Source of the DNA: Microbacteriaceae bacterium
Lineage (GTDB): Bacteria > Actinomycetota > Actinomycetes > Actinomycetales > Microbacteriaceae
NCBI GenBank assembly: GCA_025463615.1
Contig: JAODAU010000277.1
Span: 1-33,533 of the forward strand
Reading direction: 5' to 3'
Length of the DNA: 33,533 bases
Position numbers and translations under genes: made by a program. The notes below the pieces were generated by a model, which searched no databases, was not told the DNA's origin, and saw only the letters and a program-made list of their open reading frames with translations. Positions 8,250-15,355 of the stretch are shown in pieces (within the stretch, counting starts at the first letter, position 1; each line of letters starts with the position of its first letter).

Positions 8250-10063
8250 CAGTCAGCCGATTTCAGCTTCCAGAGGGTGAAGTCTTCGCCCGTCTTGTGC
8301 AGAATCGGCGTGTAGTACTTGCGCAGCACGTCGAATGACTGGGGGAAGGCGGCCTCGGAGTAGTCCCAGAGCGAGCGGGTGACCAGGTAGGGAGCGTGAA
8401 GCTCCTTGATCTTCGCCGCCAGCTTCGACGGCGACAGCGGCAGCAGGCCCGCGTCTTCATAGTACGGACGACCGAGCTGCAGTCCGACGTCCTTGGGCGC
8501 GATGATCTTCGCGTGGCGCGGGATGATCTTGTCGGCGCTCTTGAGGAACGGCGCCATGCCCGCCTCGCGGTAATAGTAGCGAGTGGCGTACGGCGAGGTC
8601 GCGTTCTGTACCGACGAAGCGGTCTGGACCATGATCGGGGTGAATACGAGCGACGAGACCAGCGCGATGAGCAGCGGACGACGCAACCGCTCGCGGCCCG
8701 ACGCGCCATCCGCCGGCCGGAGCAGGAGCACGAGCACCGCTGTCGCCACCAGCACGCACACGAAGGTCACGAGGGCGAGGAGCACGAGTTCGCCGAGCTG
8801 GCGACCCTGGACTCGCTCGTACCGTCGCATGATCACGAAGGCGCCGCCGACGCCGACGAGAAGCACGATCACGTAGGCGCTGACGAGCGCCACGGTCGCT
8901 CCTCGGCCGCGAGCGCTGCGCGCGGGCGGCAGCGGGCTCGCGATCGTCACCAGCAGCGTGGCGACAACAGCGAGCCCCGGAACCACGACCGCGGTGTACT
9001 TGGGGAATCCGAACGGAGCGGCGGTGATGTACGAGTAGCCGAGCACGATGAGCACGCTTGCGGCGAGCATGAGACCGGCAAGCGGCCGGCTCACCGCGCG
9101 TGGCCTGGCCACGAGCACCCAGATGAATGCCACGATCGCGGTCACGAACAGAGCAGGCCCGATCCAGACCACATTGGAGCCGGAGCCGATCATCAGGTTG
9201 GTGAAGGCGCCGTGCAGCCCGGAGCGACCCGGGGCCCGACTGCCCAGGGATCCGAAAAGGTAGTCGAACGGTGCCCGAGCGTCGTACTTGAGGATGGCGC
9301 CAAGCCCGAAGAACAGCCCGAGCGCCACGACGGTCCCGACCGCGAATGCGATGACCAGCCACATGAGCTTCCACCATCGGTCACGGGACGAGACGAGCGC
9401 CCCACCCGCCACGATGAGCCCGACGATCCCGGCGATCTCGAACTTGGTCAGCACCACCAGCACGGCCAGCCCGAACAACCCCAGGACGAGCCGGCGCGAG
9501 AGCACCTTCTGCGCGAGCACCGTGGCGACCCACAGCGCCATCGACACCTCGAGCAGCCCGAGGGTCCCATCGATGTCCGGCACGAGCGCATCGCTGATCA
9601 CGAGCGGGTTGAGCATGAAGAGCGCGGCGAGGATCACGTATGCGTACTGCTTGATGTCCGGCGCGATCCGACGAAGCGTGGGCAGAAGGAAGAGGAGGGA
9701 GGCGATCACGCAGATGGCGCCGAAAGCGCGGACGGCGTAGGTCGACATCCCGAAGAGGCCCACCTGGGCCGCGAGCAGGTAGTCGTACAGGGGGGTGTGC
9801 CACAGCCCGAGGTCATGCGGACGGAATTCGCCGTTGTAGTAGAACGGCGCGCCATTCTTCAGGATCCCGTCGGCGACGTAGGGGAAGACCGCCTCGTCGA
9901 TCACGTACGGCTGCCCGTACTGCGGGATGCTGATAGCGAGGAACGCGAGGATCACGCCGACCACGCCCCAGAGCGCGCCGCCGTGCAGCGGGCCGACGTG
10001 TGCCGTCATGAACCAGTGTCGGATGGCGCCACCCCGGCGCGTGGTCTCGGGCACGAGGGACAT
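8249..10063 (-). CDS. GT-C fold membrane glycosyltransferase (GT39/ArnT-like), polyprenyl-phosphate-sugar dependent
   Basis: A 604-residue polytopic protein. The first helix (about residues 31-46) leads to QPYVIDEAVFPYV, where D56-E57 sit where GT-C enzymes place their catalytic acidic pair in the first external loop. Ten or more helices follow, then a soluble C-terminal part of about 130 residues (YYYREAGMAPFLKSADKII onward), presumably extracytoplasmic. Such enzymes take sugars from polyprenyl phosphate on the outer membrane face and attach them to glycans, lipids or proteins. The frame is open upstream to 10162; I chose ATG 10063 because of an AGGCG ribosome-binding site and because the upstream 33 residues are basic and non-family. 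It is coupled to the following GT2 gene through TGATG. The donor may come from the GT2 at 10879-11901. Confidence 0.83.
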   Translation of the reverse strand: MSLVPETTRRGGAIRHWFMTAHVGPLHGGALWGVVGVILAFLAISIPQYGQPYVIDEAVFPYVADGILKNGAPFYYNGEFRPHDLGLWHTPLYDYLLAAQVGLFGMSTYAVRAFGAICVIASLLFLLPTLRRIAPDIKQYAYVILAALFMLNPLVISDALVPDIDGTLGLLEVSMALWVATVLAQKVLSRRLVLGLFGLAVLVVLTKFEIAGIVGLIVAGGALVSSRDRWWKLMWLVIAFAVGTVVALGLFFGLGAILKYDARAPFDYLFGSLGSRAPGRSGLHGAFTNLMIGSGSNVVWIGPALFVTAIVAFIWVLVARPRAVSRPLAGLMLAASVLIVLGYSYITAAPFGFPKYTAVVVPGLAVVATLLVTIASPLPPARSARGRGATVALVSAYVIVLLVGVGGAFVIMRRYERVQGRQLGELVLLALVTFVCVLVATAVLVLLLRPADGASGRERLRRPLLIALVSSLVFTPIMVQTASSVQNATSPYATRYYYREAGMAPFLKSADKIIPRHAKIIAPKDVGLQLGRPYYEDAGLLPLSPSKLAAKIKELHAPYLVTRSLWDYSEAAFPQSFDVLRKYYTPILHKTGEDFTLWKLKSAD

Positions 10064-10219
10064 GGTGTGATCGCCTAACGTTGTACCGCGGCGACGCGCG
10101 GCGATGATCGCCGAACGCGCGTGCCATGGCGCGGTGTGGGACTCGGAGCGCGAAGCTCGCACAGGAACCGCAAGCCTATCGCAGCGCCGTCGAGCGAAGG
10201 CAGGGAGCGCCGGCGACCC
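10064..10219 (-). promoter_or_regulatory. 156-nt intergenic region with a candidate promoter for the GT-C gene
   Basis: No gene is visible here. On the minus strand TACAAC (10079-10084), followed by an AGGCG ribosome-binding sequence, lies just before ATG 10063 and is the best promoter candidate. The remainder is GC-rich with no convincing terminator or RNA gene. Confidence 0.3.
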
Positions 10220-10882
10220 TCACGCGGATGCGCGCGGCTTGCTCGCGACGACCAGCATCTGCCCCGCGAGGGGCTTGATCGGCGACGCCAGGTAGCTGCG
10301 GATCGCGAATCGCGACACCGGCAGCCTCGATTTGACCGAGAACGGCATGTACTTGGCCTGCGCTCGCTCCACCGTCCACCCCTTCGAGGCGAAGAAATCG
10401 CCGAGGGAGACCTCGCTCCACATGCTCACGTGGGTGAAATCGTCGAAGTAGCGCTTGTAGGCCAGGCGATAGTTGGGCTGCACCAGCACCACGATCCCGC
10501 CCGGCTTGAGCACGCGGTCGGCCTCGGTGAGCATCGAGTCGAACTGCTCGTGTGTGAGGTGCTCCACCAGGTTGGATGCGAAGATCGCGTCGATCGTCGA
10601 GTCCTCGAGAAAGTCCAGGTCGTCGGCGAAACCCACGTGCGGTTCGACGCCCGGCCCCGCCGCATCCACGATCCCCGGCCAGATGTCGACCGCGATCCGT
10701 CGTTTCGCGGTCGCCATGTTGATGAAGTCGCACCAGCCGGCGCCGAGTTCGACGATCGACTCGCGCCCGGCCATGATGCCGCTGAGCGAGAAGTCCCACA
10801 GGGCCGACCAGAGTACCAGCCGCTTCTTGTCGAACTTCAGCCTGCTGTCGAAGTAGGTGTTCGCTGAATCCGCTGCACTCAC
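10220..10882 (-). CDS. Class I SAM-dependent methyltransferase
   Basis: A 220-residue methyltransferase of the UbiE/type-11 class. Motif I is ELGAG (residues 45-49). The acidic strand AVDIW follows, then the DAIFASNLVEHL motif and the VLKPGGIVVLVQP strand that closes the Rossmann core. The N-terminal YFDSRLKFDKKRLVLWSAL segment is characteristic of methyltransferases found beside glycosyltransferase genes, where they modify sugars or lipid-linked intermediates. The GTG start overlaps the upstream GT2 stop as GTGA, making it the third gene of the SMR-GT2-methyltransferase operon. The acceptor could be the lipid-linked sugar made by the neighbour or a residue of the polymer; the sequence does not decide. 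Confidence 0.85.
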   Translation of the reverse strand: MSAADSANTYFDSRLKFDKKRLVLWSALWDFSLSGIMAGRESIVELGAGWCDFINMATAKRRIAVDIWPGIVDAAGPGVEPHVGFADDLDFLEDSTIDAIFASNLVEHLTHEQFDSMLTEADRVLKPGGIVVLVQPNYRLAYKRYFDDFTHVSMWSEVSLGDFFASKGWTVERAQAKYMPFSVKSRLPVSRFAIRSYLASPIKPLAGQMLVVASKPRASA

Positions 10883-11901
10883 GCGACATCCTTTGTTCGA
10901 ATCCAGGACCAGGAGAAGAGGAGGCCGGCGAGCATCCTCAGGCCGACACGCGTCGCTCGTGAGTTCGACACGTTGCCGCCCTTCGATTCGCCGACCCGTG
11001 CGTGGAAAGTCACGGGCGCCTCGACCAGTTTGAACCCATTCTTCATGGTCAGGTCGAGAAAGTGTGCGTTGAATTCGAGGTTGACCGTCGGGTCGTAGTC
11101 GCGGAGGTGGTCGCGGAGGAACGACGACCTGCAGAGTTTGTAGGTGGTTCCGAGGTCCGTGACCGTGCCGCGGCCGAGGTGTTTGAACTCGAGCAGCTTT
11201 CCGCCGACGAAGTTGCCCCAGAACATGAAGGTGGTGAGCTGCGTGAGGTTTTCACGGAGCTGCTCCACGATGCGGGTGCCGTTCACGACGTCGCCGTGCG
11301 GAATGTAGGCGAGCAGTTTTTCGAGGTCGGATGCGCGGAAGGTCATGTCGCCCTCGCACAGCGCGACGAGCGCGGTGTCCTCGTACTTCGCGCCCTCGGT
11401 CAGGGCGCGGTAGACGCAGTGGCCGTATCCGGGCTTCAGCTCGGTCACCACGGTCGCCCCGGCGGCCGCTGCGGCCTTCGCCGTGCCGTCGACGCTGTTG
11501 TTGTCGACGACCACCACCCGCTTCGTCAGCGGGTTGGAGAGGAAGTCCGCGACCGCGTCGGCGATGCTGAGCTCGTCGTTGTACGCCGTGAGCACGACCG
11601 TCACCGAGGAGCGGTCGACGGCGGCCTGCGAGAGCTGGTGGCCCGCCCTGCGCGCCCGGTAAAAGAACAGGAAGTCGCACAGGATGAGCACGACGCCGAG
11701 CACGATCGGAACGCCGGAGAGCCAGACGATCTCACGGAACACCGGGGAGGCGGCCGGCACGATGATCCGGATGGGCAGGTTGACGAGTGACGTGAGCGCG
11801 AACACGAACACGCCGAAGAGGAAGAGCAGCACTCCCCACATGGCGAGCGGGAATACGGAGCGACGCGCGGAATCCGCCTGGGACTCGGGGGCGATTGACA
11901 T
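10879..11901 (-). CDS. Membrane-anchored GT2 glycosyltransferase, polyprenyl-phosphate-sugar synthase-like
   Basis: A 340-residue protein with two N-terminal transmembrane helices (about 17-39 and 57-81) followed by a cytoplasmic GT2 domain. Motifs are TAYNDE (105-110), VDNNSVDGT (132-140), GYGHCVYRA (158-166) and the acidic EGDMTF (183-188). The helix-first layout differs from GtrB, which has helices at the C-terminus, but the catalytic pattern resembles enzymes that charge polyprenyl phosphate with a sugar. A C-terminal hydrophobic stretch (VGLRMLAGLLFSWSW) may be a re-entrant or amphipathic helix. The ATG has a GGAG ribosome-binding site and lies 12 nt after the small SMR-like gene; its stop overlaps the methyltransferase start. 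This arrangement suggests synthesis, flipping and methylation of one lipid-linked sugar. Confidence 0.82.
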   Translation of the reverse strand: MSIAPESQADSARRSVFPLAMWGVLLFLFGVFVFALTSLVNLPIRIIVPAASPVFREIVWLSGVPIVLGVVLILCDFLFFYRARRAGHQLSQAAVDRSSVTVVLTAYNDELSIADAVADFLSNPLTKRVVVVDNNSVDGTAKAAAAAGATVVTELKPGYGHCVYRALTEGAKYEDTALVALCEGDMTFRASDLEKLLAYIPHGDVVNGTRIVEQLRENLTQLTTFMFWGNFVGGKLLEFKHLGRGTVTDLGTTYKLCRSSFLRDHLRDYDPTVNLEFNAHFLDLTMKNGFKLVEAPVTFHARVGESKGGNVSNSRATRVGLRMLAGLLFSWSWIRTKDVA

Positions 11902-11913
11902 GTTCTCCGATGC

Positions 11914-12276
11914 TTACTCTTGGGAGCCGACCGCGATCATGACGACACCGCCCATGACTACCACGATTCCGATGATCATGAGAAGGCTGAGTCGTTCACC
12001 GAGCACGACCCCGGCGATCGTCGCGACCACCGCAATCGCTCCCGCCGTGATGACCGGGTGGGCGACGGTAGCCGGGAACAGGCTGAGGGCGATGACGTAC
12101 ACGAGGAATGCCAGCCCGTAGGTGACGATGCCTACCCAGAACGTCCAGTTGCTCGCCCACACCCCGATCGGGGTCGAGAACGATGGCAGCTTGCGCGGAG
12201 GAGTCGAACTGACCTTGATCAGGAGGCTCGCGCTCGCGTTCAGGGCAATGCCCAGGACCAGTACGAACCATTTCAC
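11914..12276 (-). CDS. Small four-helix EamA/SMR-type membrane protein, candidate lipid-linked-sugar flippase
   Basis: A 120-residue protein with four predicted helices (about 3-21, 45-66, 70-92 and 97-115). It ends LLMIIGIVVVMGGVVMIAVG, the typical last helix of EamA/SMR half-transporters, preceded by GVVLGERLS. It lacks the membrane-embedded glutamate of EmrE-type drug exporters: the equivalent place in helix 1 reads ALNASASL. That favours an ArnE/ArnF-like role in translocating a polyprenyl-phosphate sugar over drug export. Being the first gene of an operon with a GT2 synthase supports this, but it is inference. GTG 12276 is 8 nt from a TAGGCT hexamer, giving a leaderless or near-leaderless mRNA. 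Confidence 0.75.
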   Translation of the reverse strand: MKWFVLVLGIALNASASLLIKVSSTPPRKLPSFSTPIGVWASNWTFWVGIVTYGLAFLVYVIALSLFPATVAHPVITAGAIAVVATIAGVVLGERLSLLMIIGIVVVMGGVVMIAVGSQE

Positions 12277-12284
12277 AAGAAGCC

Positions 12285-12290
12285 AGCCTA
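12285..12290 (-). promoter_or_regulatory. -10-like hexamer TAGGCT for the SMR-GT2-methyltransferase operon (leaderless candidate)
   Basis: On the minus strand TAGGCT is followed by 8 nt and then GTG 12276. It sits in the 42-nt gap behind the LGFP gene. There is no room for a ribosome-binding site if transcription starts at the normal distance. Confidence 0.45.
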
Positions 12291-12318
12291 AGGGAGCGGG
12301 CTGGATGACGCTGACGCG

Positions 12319-14442
12319 CTAGCGCAGGGTCACCGTCGCCGCGCCTCCCGTGACGGTGATCGTGCCGCCCTGGAACGCCTGCGTGTAGTTGCCCGTCGTC
12401 GGATTCGCCGACGGCGCTCCCGACGGGAAACCGAGCACGTTGTACTCGCGACCGTAGTAACCCCACATCGTCACGACCGCCGTCGGCACGGCGAATGTGC
12501 CCGCCGGCCCCTGCACGATCCAGCCGTTCTGGAACGCCTGGTAACAGCCGCCGCCCCCCAGGGTGCACGACTTCGCCGCCGTCGACGCACCCAGCCACGA
12601 CGACGTCAGCACGGTGCCCAGCCACGGATCCGAGGTCGCCGTCAGGGCACCCACACCGTTAGCGACCGTGATCGTGCCGCCCTGGAACCTCTGCGTGTAG
12701 TTGCCCGTCGTCGGATTCGCCGACGGCGCCCCCGACGGGAAACCGAGGATGTTGTACTCGCGGCCGTAGTTGCCCCACGTGGTGAGCACCGCGGTCGGCA
12801 GCGCGAACGTGCCCGCCGGCCCCTGCACGATCCAGCCGTTCTGGAACGCCTGGTAACAGCCGCCGCCCCCCAGGGTGCACGACTTCGCCGCCGTCGACGC
12901 ACCCAGCCACGACGACGTGACGAGGGCATTCACCCAGGGATCGGTCGCCGAGGTGAGGGCCCCGACACCATTCGTCACGGTGATCGTGCCGCCCTGGAAC
13001 GCCTGCGTGTAGTTGCCGGTGGTGATGTCGCCCGCTGGCGCGGCGGCGGGCAGACCGAGGATGTTGAACTCGCGGCCCCACCCGTTCCAGGTCGTGACGA
13101 CCGCGGTCGGCACGACGATCGCCGCGCCGCCCGTCTGCACGATCCAACCGCCCTGGAATTCCTGACGACACGCGCCACCGCCCATGCCGGCGCAGATCTG
13201 GGACCCGAGCGGGATGCCCAGCGGACCGAGCTCACGCCCGTAGTTCGACCACGCCTGGCGGGTCGCGTCGAGGATCACGATCGGCCCGGCACCGCCGAAG
13301 CTGACGATCCACCCGCCCTGGAACTCCTGGCGGCAGCCGTTGGCCATGTTGTCGCAGCGGTACTCGGTGATCGGGTAGCCGAGCGGGCCGCCCTCGCGGC
13401 CGTACCATCCCCACGCCTGCCCGAAATCGTTGTGCACCCCCGCCGCGACCGTGCTGTAGCTGCCGGAGACCTGGCCACCCTGGAACATCTGGATGCACCC
13501 GCTGTCGGGGCGGCCGCACGTCATGGGCCCGGTCGCGAAGCCGAGCCACGAGCTGTTGGCCGCGTAGTACGCGGTGAAGTAGACGCCCACCGGGAAGCCG
13601 CGCACCGAGCCGAACCAGTCGACGTAGTAATTGTAGAAGTTGCGGTTGCCGTAGCTCGAGCATCCGTCACCGACCCCGTAGCCGGCCGCGAGGGCAGCCG
13701 CGTTCGGCGTGTACGGCGTGTAGATGTAGAGCGCGTGTGTGGCCTGGTTGCTGATCGTGACGGCCTTCGTGCCGCAGCTCGCGTTGGGGTTGTACAGCAC
13801 GGCGGTCACGCTTCCGACGGGATAGCGGAGGTCGAACCGCGTCGTGTACGCGGTGCCCGGGCCGGTGCCGGGCGGCTGGGTGTAGCGCTTGAGCTGATAC
13901 GCGCCGTAGTGCAGCTGGTTGAAGAACCCGTAGTAGTTCGCGTCGCAGGCCGACGTGTCGGGGCAGCCGGCGCCCATGGCCGATCGGTAGGCCCCCGCGC
14001 TGGGCGCCGTGGACGTCACCAGCCCCTGCTCTTTCTGCAGGATGACGAGCAGCGACTTCTGGCTGATCCCGCAGAGCTGCCCGATCCGCACGATGATGGT
14101 CGCGGCCGACTCGTTCGCGGCGCCGGTGTACTGCCCGCACATCGGTGTCGCCGCGATCGTGTAGGTGGTCTCGTGGTAATCCTTCAGGCAGGTGTATCCG
14201 GCGGCGCATCGCGAGACCTTCGAGTTGAGGAACGCCTGCACCTGGTCGACATTCATCGCGTTGCCGTCCCAGAACAGGGAATCGTCGATGATGTTGCCGG
14301 GGTCGAACTGACTCAGGTCGGCCGCGCGAGCGGGCGCCGGCTGCTCCAACGTCGAAACGCCCTGTAGTACCGCGACCCCCACGATCACGGCGCAGAGCAT
14401 GGCGACGACGCGTCGCCACCCTTGTATCCCCCGGGTACTCAC
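12319..14442 (-). CDS. Secreted LGFP-repeat wall protein with a possible lysozyme-like N-terminal domain
   Basis: A 707-residue exported protein. Residues 1-41 form a Sec signal peptide (basic GWRR, hydrophobic core, ARA-A cleavage site). Residues about 50-280 form a conserved globular domain with several cysteines, containing LLVILQKEQGLVT (131-143), GCPDTSACD and the region ending SYGNRNFYNYYVDWFG. Glu138 sits in a helix reminiscent of lysozyme-like hydrolases; that resemblance is my inference. From about residue 295 to the end there are eight LGFP-type repeats (for example EGGPLGYP, YNILGFP) each followed by FQGG or FQNG and a short strand. LGFP repeats are associated with cell-wall attachment in mycolic-acid actinobacteria. 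Here the protein may bind or trim wall glycan. The last repeats are encoded by near-identical 312-bp DNA units. GTG 14442 follows a TAGGCT hexamer by 6 nt. Confidence 0.85.
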   Translation of the reverse strand: MSTRGIQGWRRVVAMLCAVIVGVAVLQGVSTLEQPAPARAADLSQFDPGNIIDDSLFWDGNAMNVDQVQAFLNSKVSRCAAGYTCLKDYHETTYTIAATPMCGQYTGAANESAATIIVRIGQLCGISQKSLLVILQKEQGLVTSTAPSAGAYRSAMGAGCPDTSACDANYYGFFNQLHYGAYQLKRYTQPPGTGPGTAYTTRFDLRYPVGSVTAVLYNPNASCGTKAVTISNQATHALYIYTPYTPNAAALAAGYGVGDGCSSYGNRNFYNYYVDWFGSVRGFPVGVYFTAYYAANSSWLGFATGPMTCGRPDSGCIQMFQGGQVSGSYSTVAAGVHNDFGQAWGWYGREGGPLGYPITEYRCDNMANGCRQEFQGGWIVSFGGAGPIVILDATRQAWSNYGRELGPLGIPLGSQICAGMGGGACRQEFQGGWIVQTGGAAIVVPTAVVTTWNGWGREFNILGLPAAAPAGDITTGNYTQAFQGGTITVTNGVGALTSATDPWVNALVTSSWLGASTAAKSCTLGGGGCYQAFQNGWIVQGPAGTFALPTAVLTTWGNYGREYNILGFPSGAPSANPTTGNYTQRFQGGTITVANGVGALTATSDPWLGTVLTSSWLGASTAAKSCTLGGGGCYQAFQNGWIVQGPAGTFAVPTAVVTMWGYYGREYNVLGFPSGAPSANPTTGNYTQAFQGGTITVTGGAATVTLR
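12361..13296 (-). repeat. Tandem 312-bp repeat units within the LGFP gene
   Basis: The sequence CGTGCCGCCCTGGAAC recurs at 12361, 12673 and 12985, a period of exactly 312 bp or 104 codons. The two units nearest the 3' end of the gene share a 110-bp block without differences (12497-12606 and 12809-12918); the third unit has diverged, and the outer limit given is approximate. Each unit encodes a pair of LGFP repeats. The reading frame is preserved, so the unit can expand or contract without breaking the protein. Confidence 0.85.
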
Positions 14443-14448
14443 TCGGAC

Positions 14449-14454
14449 AGCCTA
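14449..14454 (-). promoter_or_regulatory. -10-like hexamer TAGGCT for the LGFP gene (leaderless candidate)
   Basis: On the minus strand TAGGCT is followed by 6 nt and then GTG 14442. No ribosome-binding site fits between them. It lies in the 55-nt gap after the epimerase gene. Confidence 0.5.
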
Positions 14455-14497
14455 ATCCGGGGGCGTCGGATCGGGAACCGGGGGCATGGGTGAGTCG

Positions 14498-15355
14498 TCA
14501 GGCGCCGAGCAGACGCTGAAGCGGCTCCCGGACGGCGTCCGCCACGGACACCTGCGCCTCGAATCCCCACAGCGAGCGGATGAGGGAGACGTCCGCGATG
14601 CTGAACGACGGTGGCATCGGGCGCTCGGACGGCACCCTCGCGGCCGACGGGCAGAGCGCGATGAGCGCGCTGTTGCTCGTGCCGACGCCCGTGCCGACGT
14701 TGACCACGATCGACCCGGCGGCCTCCGCGTCCATCGCGAGGGCGACCGCTCGGGCGACATCCGACGAATGGATGTAGTCGCGAACGAACTCCTCCGTGTC
14801 GTCGACCACGGGAGGCGGATCGTCACCCAGCACGAGCCGGTTGACCAGGGACTGATCGAAACCGGGCCCGTAGACGTTGAAGATGCGGAGCGACATCGTC
14901 GCCAGGTCGCCGGACCGGGCCGCATCCGCGAGCACGCGCTCAGATTCGAGCTTGAGCAGGGCGTAGGCCGACGTACCCACCGGGGCATCGAGCTCGCTCA
15001 CCGCAGCCCGCTGCACGGTTCCATAGACGGCGGCGCTGGAAGCGAAGACGAGCCGCTCCACGCCGGATTCCGTCGCGATCGCCGCGAAGTCACGAAGTTG
15101 GTCGACAGCCCGCCGTGCCGACCGCGCGGCATCCGCCTCATCGAGCACGGGCCGGGCGAGGTAGACGACCGTCTCTGGTCGCGACGCGACCAGGAACTCA
15201 CGTACCGCGTCGAGAGCGGTGGCGTCGAGCCGTGTCGTGCCAGCACCGCCGGATCGGGAGACGCGGAGAAGTTCGCGCCCCCGGCTCCCGAGCTCGGTCG
15301 AGACCGCCCGACCGAGCGGCCCGGACGCGCCGACGACCAGCACGGGCCCGCTCAC
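14498..15355 (-). CDS. NAD-dependent sugar epimerase/dehydratase (extended SDR)
   Basis: A 285-residue short-chain dehydrogenase of the extended class. It starts VSGPVLVVGASGPLGRAV, the NAD-binding GxxGxxG loop. The catalytic SSAAVYG strand and YALLK (the YxxxK pair) follow, then the RIFNVYGPG and RDYIHSSDVARA segments typical of nucleotide-sugar epimerases and reductases. The frame is open upstream to 15451, but GTG 15355 overlaps the stop of the CapD-type gene as GTGA and begins exactly at the Rossmann fold, so I chose it. It is translationally coupled to that dehydratase and may reduce or epimerise its 4-keto product. The precise sugar is unknown. Confidence 0.85.
   Translation of the reverse strand: MSGPVLVVGASGPLGRAVSTELGSRGRELLRVSRSGGAGTTRLDATALDAVREFLVASRPETVVYLARPVLDEADAARSARRAVDQLRDFAAIATESGVERLVFASSAAVYGTVQRAAVSELDAPVGTSAYALLKLESERVLADAARSGDLATMSLRIFNVYGPGFDQSLVNRLVLGDDPPPVVDDTEEFVRDYIHSSDVARAVALAMDAEAAGSIVVNVGTGVGTSNSALIALCPSAARVPSERPMPPSFSIADVSLIRSLWGFEAQVSVADAVREPLQRLLGA

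Noticed and set aside
8396..10078. 560-residue plus-strand open frame antisense to the GT-C gene
   Set aside because: It is highly charged and low-complexity (repeated H, D, E and R), as expected from the complement of a hydrophobic membrane-protein gene.
12361..13296. Possible CRISPR-like array
   Set aside because: The repeat unit is 312 bp, in frame and protein-coding (LGFP repeats); no short direct repeats with unique spacers.
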